Positions 16,800-23,977 of a DNA stretch of 64,000 nucleotides are shown piece after piece. The stretch is taken from contig NZ_BAAAYO010000013.1 in NCBI RefSeq assembly GCF_039536325.1, positions 359,352 to 423,351 of the forward strand. The letters run 5' to 3'. The notes under the pieces are model-generated. The model worked only from the letters and a program-made list of their open reading frames with translations. It had not been told where the DNA came from and ran no database searches. Both the position numbers and the translations under genes were made by a program. Position 1 is the stretch's first letter; each line of letters begins with the position of its first letter. Source of the DNA: Paenibacillus_AB hodogayensis (lineage in GTDB: Bacteria > Bacillota > Bacilli > Paenibacillales > NBRC-103111).

Positions 16800-17360
16800 T
16801 TATTTATAGAGATTCTTTAGTTCTACACGTATTTCATCACTTACTAGTCTTAAATCAATTAAGACAAACCAAACTGTAAATAATGCTTCCTTTAATTTAG
16901 TTGTCAGGAATCCATTATCAATATTTTTCTCAAGTCTCCTTAAATAATCATTTTTCATATCATTACTGAAATTATCTATAAACTTTTTGTGTGTCGCCTC
17001 GTTGAATTGATAGTTTAAATCATGAGCGAATTTATTTCTAATTCTATTAACATAACTAATTGCATTTTTTAATTCCAAGGGAATTGCTCCAATAGCAAGT
17101 GAAATTCTTAACGTATCTGAAAACTTTACTTGCTCTCCAAGCTCTTGAGGGTGTTTTAATTTAATGTGTAATAATTCCTTCATTTCAAACTCAATATAGA
17201 GATGAGCTCTTAGTATAACTTGAAAGTTATTTTCTCCACTTGTTTCTTCCATAAATTTATTATGCTGTTCTTCATATCTATCAACAATCTCATTGAGGTG
17301 ATCAAGAAACTCCTCATTCAAATTATTAATACGATCTATTATACGATGTTTATCAATCAT
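16800..17360 (-). CDS. HEPN-like helical protein with RxxxxH motif
   Basis: A 186-residue all-helical, charged protein. The motif RNKFAH (R108-H113) after ISYVNRI fits the R-x4-H active-site signature of HEPN domains, many of which are RNases in toxin-antitoxin and abortive-infection systems. The surrounding pattern also resembles MltR/DUF4145-like proteins, so RNase activity is not certain. An AGGAG site precedes the ATG at 17360. It shares its cassette with the TIR-like/Tudor protein, in the same direction, with a 387-bp gap between them. Confidence 0.55.
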   Translation of the reverse strand: MIDKHRIIDRINNLNEEFLDHLNEIVDRYEEQHNKFMEETSGENNFQVILRAHLYIEFEMKELLHIKLKHPQELGEQVKFSDTLRISLAIGAIPLELKNAISYVNRIRNKFAHDLNYQFNEATHKKFIDNFSNDMKNDYLRRLEKNIDNGFLTTKLKEALFTVWFVLIDLRLVSDEIRVELKNLYK

Positions 17361-17747
17361 TTCATTTCTCCTACACGTAGGATACTTGTGTTTCTGATAT
17401 CCACGAGACTTAAACTATGGTTAAGACTAAGTTGCACTTTCCTAGTACGTGAGACTATCTCCATTTACTCCATTTATCATATCTCACCGATGGGAAATAG
17501 TTACAGCATTCTAAACTTGATGCGATACAAAACAAATGTCTTAAAGGCTCATACTCACTATGTCCCACACGTCCAACACCTTCCCCAAGCTTCCCCCAAT
17601 TAATCTAATTACCCGATACACCTGCTCCACCATGTCAGACGCATAAAACCTCAGACCGGACCCAGCGGCGACAGTCGTGCAGCGTGAGTCCGGTGTTATC
17701 AGAAGTTAATGCCTACAATAAATTTAGCTTACATATAAATTTTAGAA
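17361..17747. other. Intergenic gap with an rlmH remnant
   Basis: No intact gene. It contains the rlmH-like fragment at 17590-17632 and a CCGGAC/GTCCGG inverted repeat near 17657-17694 of unknown meaning. Confidence 0.5.
17590..17632 (-). pseudogene. rlmH: Second rlmH 3' fragment (remnant)
   Basis: On the minus strand this codes VEQVYRVIRLIGG, matching the end of RlmH (VEQVYRAFKIMRGEPYHK in the intact gene). About 31 of 39 aligned bases agree with 18790-18828. The terminal EPYHK-stop is lost and replaced by SLGK. It looks like debris from another rlmH allele inside the cassette. Confidence 0.55.
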
Positions 17748-18557
17748 CTAAATATAATCTAATCCTTTATATGGCGCTCCTATACGCTTTACTGTCTTGT
17801 CATTAAATTCAACAGATATATCCATGCTATCGTCTTGAGCGTTGACAATAACCCCTTCACCCAAACGTTCATGAAACACACGGTGTCCTATGTTTTTTTT
17901 AAAATCAAGATATTCTACAACATTTTCTTTCATTTTAATTACTGTCCCTCTATTTATTTCCTTTTCATTTCTTGTTTCAGTATTTTCAATACTGTTTCTA
18001 ATGCTTTGACTCAGTCCTTCTATTGCGTTTAATAATATACTTGTATCAGGGTTTAATTCCATTTTATCCGGTATTTTTGCTGCATTTATCCCTAATAATT
18101 GGATTAAAGAGTTTGTATCAGATTTATTCTCATATGTTGCTGTTATTGCATTCGATATGTTTGCAACTGCAACTGTAACGGTATCAATTCTTAAACTACT
18201 ATCATATTCAACATCTCTTAATGATGAAATATCAAATATCCTATTGGTTGATGAATCTTTAATAAGTGCAACTGGCAAGTTAAATGCTTGCCTGATTCCT
18301 AACTCGTACATTACATTAGGATTTCTCGAACTTAAATCACATACAACCATGTCTGCATTTACAATCTTCTTTATAATATCTAGAATTATCATATTTGTGT
18401 TTTTCACATCATCAGCTCTTGTCGCAATAAAACCAGCCATTTCACAAGCGGGCTTTATTATATGATGATATACTCTACTAAAATGCCCTTTCTCATAGCC
18501 ATCAGTGTCTGCAATTGGCATAATTACAAAGCAGGATTTAACTTGTTCTGTAGTCAA
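17748..18557 (-). CDS. TIR/deoxyribosyltransferase-like domain fused to a PcrA-type Tudor domain
   Basis: About 269 residues. Residues 8-130 have the pattern CFVIMPI (9-15), then RADD, DIIKKIVNADMVVCDLSSRN and NPNVMYELGI, typical of TIR-like/nucleoside-deoxyribosyltransferase-like nucleotide-binding domains found in defence loci. Residues ~224-269 (GHRVFHERLGEGVIVNAQDD, VEFNDKTVKRI) match the Tudor-like C-terminal module of PcrA/UvrD helicases, which contacts RNA polymerase. I chose TTG 18557 because GGAGG lies 8 nt upstream; the ATG at 18605 has no site. It is the cassette gene nearest rlmH. NAD-degrading or signalling activity is only an inference. Confidence 0.6.
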   Translation of the reverse strand: MTTEQVKSCFVIMPIADTDGYEKGHFSRVYHHIIKPACEMAGFIATRADDVKNTNMIILDIIKKIVNADMVVCDLSSRNPNVMYELGIRQAFNLPVALIKDSSTNRIFDISSLRDVEYDSSLRIDTVTVAVANISNAITATYENKSDTNSLIQLLGINAAKIPDKMELNPDTSILLNAIEGLSQSIRNSIENTETRNEKEINRGTVIKMKENVVEYLDFKKNIGHRVFHERLGEGVIVNAQDDSMDISVEFNDKTVKRIGAPYKGLDYI

Positions 18558-18698
18558 AAGAACGACCTCCACATCGTGTTCACGAACTTTGTGAATACCA
18601 TTCATTTTACAGCCTGGTATCCGAAACCGCTTACCCTATCTAATCATACCATACACATGGAAAATAGTGGACAAACCTTTAGTCATAAAGAACTAAGA

Positions 18699-18725
18699 GC
18701 CTCTGAAACCAATGGTCTCAGAGGC
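18699..18725 (-). terminator. Hairpin downstream of rlmH (bidirectional terminator candidate)
   Basis: GCCTCTGA and TCAGAGGC pair, with a further ACC/GGT inside. It lies ~46 bp past the rlmH stop and before the convergently read side of the island. Confidence 0.5.
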
Positions 18726-18764
18726 GTATTATTTCACGTTGTATTCCATCGACAAACCAATTTT

Positions 18765-18790
18765 TCGCCGTCACTTATGGTAGGGTTCCC
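18765..18790 (-). repeat. rlmH 3'-end repeat, copy A (att site within the intact gene)
   Basis: The last codons of rlmH (GAACCCTACCATAAGTGA) and the following GGCGA form the parent copy of the repeats at 7.36, 10.47, 14.22 and 16.63 kb. Staphylococcal SCC elements integrate at the equivalent point of their rlmH (orfX). Confidence 0.75.
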
Positions 18791-19250
18791 CCCGCATAAT
18801 CTTAAAAGCCCGATAAACCTGCTCCACGAGGACGAGGCGGATGAGCTGGTGGGGGTAGGTGATACGGCCGAACGACAGCTTGGCGTCGGCGCGTTTCAGC
18901 ACATCGTCGGACAGCCCGTTCGAGCCGCCGATCAGGAAGGTGACGTGGCTTTTGCCATACGTCCCGAGCCGGTCCAACTGGCCGGCCAGCTCCTCGGACG
19001 ACCACATATGTCCGCCGATAGCCATGGCGATGACATAGCTGTCGGGCTTGAGCGCAGCCGCGATCCGCTCCCCCTCCTTCTGCTTCACCTGCTGCTCCTC
19101 AGCCTCGCTCATCCGCTCCGGCGCCTTCTCTTCGGCCACCTCGGTGATGGTCAATTTGGCATACGGCGCCAGCCGCTTCGCGTATTCCGCGATGCCGTCC
19201 GTCCAATATTTTTCCTTCAGCTTCCCTACGGCCACAATCTGAATATGCAC
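18771..19250 (-). CDS. rlmH: 23S rRNA (pseudouridine1915-N3)-methyltransferase RlmH
   Basis: A 159-residue SPOUT methyltransferase of normal length. It starts MHIQIVAVGKLKEKYW, has the SAM-knot segment HVTFLIGGSNGLSDDV and ends RGEPYHK. It acts as a dimer and methylates pseudouridine 1915 of 23S rRNA in assembled ribosomes. Its 3' end is the border between core chromosome and the accessory island, and its last codons recur as att-like repeats. It is the last gene of the htrC-CxxH-rlmH group, 74 bp after the small CxxH/CxxC gene. Confidence 0.97.
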   Translation of the reverse strand: MHIQIVAVGKLKEKYWTDGIAEYAKRLAPYAKLTITEVAEEKAPERMSEAEEQQVKQKEGERIAAALKPDSYVIAMAIGGHMWSSEELAGQLDRLGTYGKSHVTFLIGGSNGLSDDVLKRADAKLSFGRITYPHQLIRLVLVEQVYRAFKIMRGEPYHK

Positions 19251-19324
19251 GTGCCCTTATCTCCTCTTCGATCCGAATGACAACCATTAATAGAAAAAGG
19301 AGCCCTTCGCAGGCCCCCGTTCCC

Positions 19325-19492
19325 TCAAATCACCAAATATTGCGGCTTATTCCCGCACCGCTCGCACGTAGCCGGAGGCTCCCATGCGGTAAAGCGGACT
19401 TCGTTCAAATCGTAAATGTCCGGCGCTTCCTCATATTCGTCGACGAAGATGTCAATGGCCAGCTCTACGTGCTCCTTGCATACGACAAGCAT
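19325..19492 (-). CDS. CxxH/CxxC small zinc-ribbon-like protein
   Basis: A 55-residue protein with VVCKEHVELAIDIFVDE at the N-terminus and CERCGNKPQYLVI at the C-terminus. The C-x2-H and C-x2-C pairs probably bind one zinc ion. This fits the CxxH/CxxC (BH4260-type) family found between htrC and rlmH in Bacillales. A GAGG site overlaps the end of htrC, whose stop is at 19496, so the two are probably translationally coupled. The role is unknown. Confidence 0.85.
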   Translation of the reverse strand: MLVVCKEHVELAIDIFVDEYEEAPDIYDLNEVRFTAWEPPATCERCGNKPQYLVI

Positions 19493-19495
19493 CGA

Positions 19496-20704
19496 TTAGT
19501 CCTCTTTCTCGCTCAGTTGAACCGTGGCGATCGCTTTCTTCCCGCCCCGGTAATACGTAATTTTGATGCTGTCGCCAATTTTCTTATCCCCGTACAAATA
19601 TTGGCGCAGCGTAATATTGTCGTACACCGGCTTCCCGTCCAGCTCCGTAATGACGTCATTGGTGGCAAGCCCGGCTTCCTTGGAAGGCCCGATCGCATCG
19701 ATGACGATAAGACCATTCTTGACCGAATCCGGAAGTTTTAACACTTCCGTTCCCTTGTACGCCCGCAGCGGCTCGGTCGTAATGCCCAGATAAGGACGCT
19801 TCACCTTGCCATACTTCATCAAGCTCTCGATCGTCTCCTTGGCGGAGTTGATCGGAATGGCAAAGCCTAGCCCCTCGACGCCCTTCTCCGCCACCTTCAT
19901 ACTGTTGATGCCGATCAGCTTGCCCTCCAGGTTGACCAAGGCTCCGCCGCTGTTGCCTTGATTGATCGCGGCATCCGTCTGGATCACATCCATCTCCCAG
20001 TCGTAGTTCCCGTCCCCGGCAAACGAGATCGGCACCTTCTGGTGCGGCGAGCTGATAACGCCGACCGTCGTCGTTTGCGCAAACCGCAAACCGAGCGGGC
20101 TGCCGATCGCAATCGCCGTCTGCCCGGCCTTCAGCTTGCCCGAATCGCCGAATTCGGCAACCTCTTGGATGCCGCCGGACGGGATCTCGATTACCGCCAG
20201 ATCGGTAATGAGGTCCTTGCCCTTCAGCTTTCCCTTGCGGTGCTCCCCATTCGCCAGAATAACCTCGATCTGCGTCGCCGACTGCACCACATGGTTATTG
20301 GTCACGATGTACGCCCTGTCGCCGTCCTTGCGGAACAACACGCCGGAGCCGATCCCCAGGCTCTTCGTGTCGGTGGTACCGTCCTCCTTGATCGCGCTAA
20401 TAATGCTGACGACTGCAGGTTTCACCTGTTCCACGGCGCGGACGACCTGGTCCTCCATAAACTGGTAGCTGTTGCCGGTGGACATGACGGGAACGGCAGC
20501 CGGTTGAACCGGATCATGCCGATTCGAGCCACTCCAGATCAGGATCGAGCCCAGCATGAGCACGGCAGCGGCCCCGGCAATCGGCATGACTGCGGGAAGT
20601 GCGTTCCGGCTCCGCCTGACGGACGAAAGCTCCGAGCCGTCATGCGTCCAGCGGGTTCTTCGGGGCAGCTTCGTCGTGTAGAAATCATCATCAAACAAGC
20701 TCAT
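19496..20704 (-). CDS. htrC: HtrA-like serine protease HtrC (YyxA)
   Basis: A 402-residue membrane-anchored S1C protease. One N-terminal membrane segment (ALPAVMPIAGAAAVLMLGSILIW) places the catalytic domain outside the cell. The triad is visible: H138 (TNNHVV), D168 (TDLAVI) and S252 (GNSGGAL). A PDZ domain occupies the last ~95 residues (PYLGITTEPL, then GLATNDVITELDGKP). It degrades or chaperones misfolded envelope proteins. As in Bacillus it lies downstream of walJ. Here a small opposite-strand ORF occupies the gap, so it probably has its own promoter. Confidence 0.93.
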   Translation of the reverse strand: MSLFDDDFYTTKLPRRTRWTHDGSELSSVRRSRNALPAVMPIAGAAAVLMLGSILIWSGSNRHDPVQPAAVPVMSTGNSYQFMEDQVVRAVEQVKPAVVSIISAIKEDGTTDTKSLGIGSGVLFRKDGDRAYIVTNNHVVQSATQIEVILANGEHRKGKLKGKDLITDLAVIEIPSGGIQEVAEFGDSGKLKAGQTAIAIGSPLGLRFAQTTTVGVISSPHQKVPISFAGDGNYDWEMDVIQTDAAINQGNSGGALVNLEGKLIGINSMKVAEKGVEGLGFAIPINSAKETIESLMKYGKVKRPYLGITTEPLRAYKGTEVLKLPDSVKNGLIVIDAIGPSKEAGLATNDVITELDGKPVYDNITLRQYLYGDKKIGDSIKITYYRGGKKAIATVQLSEKED

Positions 20705-20880
20705 GCCCGCTTCTCCTCTCGGGTGACTTCACTCTATTTCCACTCGATTTCCAACCGGAAAAAAGAGGAATGTTTTTACGTCTCGCGACCTATACTAGTA
20801 ACAAAGCGCCGCTCCCTTTATTTTACTAGATTTGAACCGAAAGTTCGAGCCGATTTCACTGGAAAAGGAGAGAAAAATGA

Positions 20881-21090
20881 ATGAATCGTATCCATTCCCC
20901 CATGCAAGAGATTAACTGGATCGGCAAGCTGGCCGACTTGAAGGAAGAGCACTATCGCAACACTCTGCTTATTACCGCGCTGATGGATCTGCTTATCGAG
21001 AAGGGCGTCATGACGCGCAGCGAGATCGAGTCGAGAATGGCCGAGCTGGACCGGATTATGATTCCCGACCCAACGTATCCCATCTCGTAG
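20881..21090 (+). CDS. Small helical protein overlapping the walJ 3' end
   Basis: A 69-residue protein (EINWIGKLADLKEEHYRNTL, LLIEKGVMTRSEIESRMAELD) that I do not recognise by name; the helical pattern with KGVMTRSEIE resembles small Paenibacillus hypothetical proteins. An AAGGAG site lies 10 nt before the ATG at 20881. It is one of the few plus-strand genes here. Its last 35 bases overlap the end of walJ on the other strand. It could share the spacer with the htrC promoter. Confidence 0.55.
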   Translation: MNRIHSPMQEINWIGKLADLKEEHYRNTLLITALMDLLIEKGVMTRSEIESRMAELDRIMIPDPTYPIS

Positions 21091-21895
21091 GCCGGTCGAA
21101 ATACGTATCCTTCAGTTCGACCTTGCGCTCGTCGGCGGCAATCCCGCGCTCCTCTAATATATTATTCACAGTCAGTTTGGCCAAATCCATCAAGTTGTGA
21201 TCCCGGCTCAAATGCGCCAAATAGACCGTTTCGGTCTGACCGGACAAAATCTCGCCCAGGGCGACGCCCGCCGCTTCGTTGGACAAGTGTCCCGTGTCGC
21301 CCAATATGCGCCGCTTGATATTCCACGGATATTTGCCCATCCGCAGCATCTCCACATCATGATTGGACTCCAGAATGATCGCGTCGGAATCTATGATCTT
21401 CTCTTTCACTTTGGAGCTGACATAGCCGAGATCAGTTGCGAGACTCAGCTTGCTCTCGCCTTCGTAGAAGCAATAGCCGACCGGCTCGGCGGCATCGTGC
21501 GAGATCGGATAAGACTCGACTTGGAGTTCTCCGAACGATACGACGCTGCCGGTCTCCATCACTTTGATCTTCTCCTCGGCCAGCTCCCCGAGATGCTTGT
21601 TCAACGCTTCCCACGTCTTCTCGTTGGCGTATACCGGCAGATCGTGCTTGCGCGCGAGCGCGCCGACTCCCTTAATATGGTCGGAATGCTCGTGGGTGAT
21701 CAGAATCGCGTCCAACTCCGCCCCTTTGACCTCCCGTTCCTCCATCAGCTGTTCGATTTTTTTGGCGCTCAGCCCCGCATCCACGAGCACCCGCGTCTGA
21801 CCGCTCTCCACGAGCAGCGAATTGCCCGTCGAACCGCTTGCCAATACCGTATACCGCATCGTTAAACCGTCATTCCCCTCTGTACCCTGATTCAT
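21056..21895 (-). CDS. walJ: WalJ (YycJ) metallo-beta-lactamase-fold hydrolase
   Basis: A 279-residue metallo-beta-lactamase fold protein. The zinc-binding motif THEHSDH follows DAILI, and further ligands appear at YPISHDAAEP, ATDLGY and the LSRDHN region. WalJ belongs to the walRKHIJ operon and has been linked to coordination of wall synthesis with cell division and to nuclease-like activity. The annotated start ATG 21895 overlaps the walI end closely (AAGG 1 nt away). The internal ATG at 21859 (MRYTVLASGSTGN) matches the family start better and may be the true one. Confidence 0.92.
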   Translation of the reverse strand: MNQGTEGNDGLTMRYTVLASGSTGNSLLVESGQTRVLVDAGLSAKKIEQLMEEREVKGAELDAILITHEHSDHIKGVGALARKHDLPVYANEKTWEALNKHLGELAEEKIKVMETGSVVSFGELQVESYPISHDAAEPVGYCFYEGESKLSLATDLGYVSSKVKEKIIDSDAIILESNHDVEMLRMGKYPWNIKRRILGDTGHLSNEAAGVALGEILSGQTETVYLAHLSRDHNLMDLAKLTVNNILEERGIAADERKVELKDTYFDRPTRWDTLGRES

Positions 21896-21898
21896 CCT

Positions 21899-22657
21899 TC
21901 ACGGCTTCTTGGCTCCCCGCTCGGCCGTCTCCACATCGCCGCGGAAGCCTTGTACGTAATAAATATCCCCGTTATCCAGCGCCACCCGCCACGTCGGGAA
22001 TGTCGGCAAGGTCGACCACTGCTCCGTTTCGAAAAACTGCCCATGGTAGCCGAGCCGGATGTCCGTCACCACAGAGCCGTTCTGCAAATATTTCTCCGCC
22101 AGCGTCCGCAGCACCGTATAGGCGGAGATGACTTTCTTCTCTTCTTTGCCTTCCGATCCGGTATCGACCTCGACAAACGCCTGCCGATAGCCGGTTACTT
22201 CGCCGTTCGTCATGTATAGCTCCAGATTCACATCGAACAACGGGTATTCCCCGAACAGCTGGTTCATCATAAACAGGCCGTCCTTACTCGTCACCCGGTC
22301 GTACGCGTACGACTCGATCTTGGGAATAGCCCGGCTGGCCAAATCCTTCAGCGAGCCTTTGCTCAGAAACAAATTATACCGGAGCGGCTCCGGCAGCGAG
22401 ATTTTGCGTCCGTACGTTTCGCCGTCTACCCATTTGACCGTGATCTCCCGCATTTTCGGCGTCTCTTTCGGCACGGATGCGCTCATCTTGATGCCCCGGC
22501 TAACCATAATCCGATCCAGCTCTTGAGCGATATCCGCCGACGTTTTCTTCGATTCGCCGATCGCGTTCCACTTGCCGCTCCATAGCTCATACCCCAGCAG
22601 CAGGTTAAGCGCCAGAAAGGACAATATGAATATCGACTTGGCTCTGCTCCAATCCAT
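21899..22657 (-). CDS. walI: WalI (YycI) regulatory membrane protein
   Basis: A 252-residue bitopic protein. An N-terminal membrane helix (IFILSFLALNLLLGYELW) is followed by an extracytoplasmic YycI domain with repeated beta-strand modules (NLELYMTNGEVTGYRQAFVE). With WalH it binds the WalK sensor kinase in the membrane and tunes its activity. It is 42 bp after walH and 3 bp before walJ, in the same operon. The length is normal. Confidence 0.93.
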   Translation of the reverse strand: MDWSRAKSIFILSFLALNLLLGYELWSGKWNAIGESKKTSADIAQELDRIMVSRGIKMSASVPKETPKMREITVKWVDGETYGRKISLPEPLRYNLFLSKGSLKDLASRAIPKIESYAYDRVTSKDGLFMMNQLFGEYPLFDVNLELYMTNGEVTGYRQAFVEVDTGSEGKEEKKVISAYTVLRTLAEKYLQNGSVVTDIRLGYHGQFFETEQWSTLPTFPTWRVALDNGDIYYVQGFRGDVETAERGAKKP

Positions 22658-22699
22658 ACTTGCCGATTCCCCCCGTTTATTCCCGCTGCCCGGTCTTTA

Positions 22700-23977
22700 T
22701 TATTTCAACACATCGTACGTCCCGTCTCGCAGTTCAACCGCCCATACCGGATTTAGCTCCATCTCCCCTTCGCGCGCGATAGGCTGGTAAGCGGGCATGA
22801 CTGCGACAATCTGGTTTTTCCGGCTATAGGCATTCAACATGTCGTCCAAGACTTTGCCGCCCGGCAGCGTCTTCAGCGATCGCTCCACCTTGCCGGTGTC
22901 CAGCATCATGATCGACCTGTCGTAGTTGGCAACGACACGGTTTTGCAGCACAACCCGGATCAGCCCGAACGTTTCGCTGCGGTCGCCGATGATCGGGAAC
23001 GAGTCGTAATATTGCCGGAACGTATACTGCTGCCGGCCGATTAGCTGCGACTGCGTTAGCGAACGGGCCATGAACGTGCCGTTCCACCCTCCGTGCTGGT
23101 TGATGAACTGGACGGCGGAATTGAGGTTTTCCTTCACATCGTTGCGGCTGTCGACTGCTGGCACCGGGTCGGTGTAGCTCATCCACAGCTGCGCGGTTTT
23201 CACCTGCAGCCCTCTTTTTCCATCGGTATAGTAAATATCCGAATCGTCCTTATTGCGGAAATTGCGCGTATTGAGCGGGTCGACGAACAGCGTCTTCTGC
23301 AGCTGATCGATCGGCATCGTGCTTGTAGCAATTTTATATTTGGCCACCTCGAGCGGGGTGTCGGGCAAGTAGAAATCGTCCTTCATATGGTAAGTGACCA
23401 GCAGCTCGCCGAAACCGACCATTTGCTCGACGTTTTTATTGTTCAAGTCGGCGCGAGCCTCATACGTGTTATAGTCGGTGAGGAAAAAAGTACGGACCTC
23501 CTCGGCATCGCGGTTGACATAGATCCAGATGCGATTGACCCCTTCCGTATCCAGCGGAAGATCCCCGCGCAGTTGGAACACGCCCTTCAAAATGCTGAAC
23601 GGCACGCCTCCCCGGGAAAAACGCACCTCCACGCCGGCCTGCTTGCTGCGGATTTCCTCCCAATCCAGACCGGTCTGCATCGGCCCCGACTTCCGGAAGT
23701 TATCGAACGTCCGTCCCTTGAGCATCTTCATAATCTCTTTGAAGTGCGCATGGTTCGGATAAAGCGCCATATGCGTCTGCTTGCCGGTATGCAGCACGAT
23801 CTGCTCCGGAAAAATAAGCTCCTCGGCCGAGATTTGGGTGCCGATCGGGTCCGCCTGCACATACTCCGTCTTGTTCGTAGGCAGTTGGCGCGGAGAGCTG
23901 AACAGCAGCAGGTAGCTTTGCAGCAGACTCGCCAGTACGAGGAAAGCGAGCGCCGCCGTTTTGAATTTCTCGATCAT
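22700..23977 (-). CDS. walH: WalH (YycH) regulatory membrane protein
   Basis: A 425-residue YycH-family protein with an N-terminal signal anchor (TAALAFLVLASLLQSYLLLF) and a large external domain of three subregions ending in AVELRDGTYDVL. It works with WalI as a negative or positive modulator of WalK, depending on species. The ATG overlaps the walK stop by 4 bp (ATGA), which implies translational coupling. Confidence 0.93.
   Translation of the reverse strand: MIEKFKTAALAFLVLASLLQSYLLLFSSPRQLPTNKTEYVQADPIGTQISAEELIFPEQIVLHTGKQTHMALYPNHAHFKEIMKMLKGRTFDNFRKSGPMQTGLDWEEIRSKQAGVEVRFSRGGVPFSILKGVFQLRGDLPLDTEGVNRIWIYVNRDAEEVRTFFLTDYNTYEARADLNNKNVEQMVGFGELLVTYHMKDDFYLPDTPLEVAKYKIATSTMPIDQLQKTLFVDPLNTRNFRNKDDSDIYYTDGKRGLQVKTAQLWMSYTDPVPAVDSRNDVKENLNSAVQFINQHGGWNGTFMARSLTQSQLIGRQQYTFRQYYDSFPIIGDRSETFGLIRVVLQNRVVANYDRSIMMLDTGKVERSLKTLPGGKVLDDMLNAYSRKNQIVAVMPAYQPIAREGEMELNPVWAVELRDGTYDVLK

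Noticed and set aside
1..18770. A site-specific recombinase (ccr-like serine or tyrosine recombinase) or transposase for the island
   Set aside because: None of the proteins in this stretch shows resolvase or integrase motifs; if one exists it lies left of the window or elsewhere.
1..18770. Insertion sequences
   Set aside because: No transposase-like frame or terminal inverted repeat pair with target duplication was found, despite the many truncated genes.
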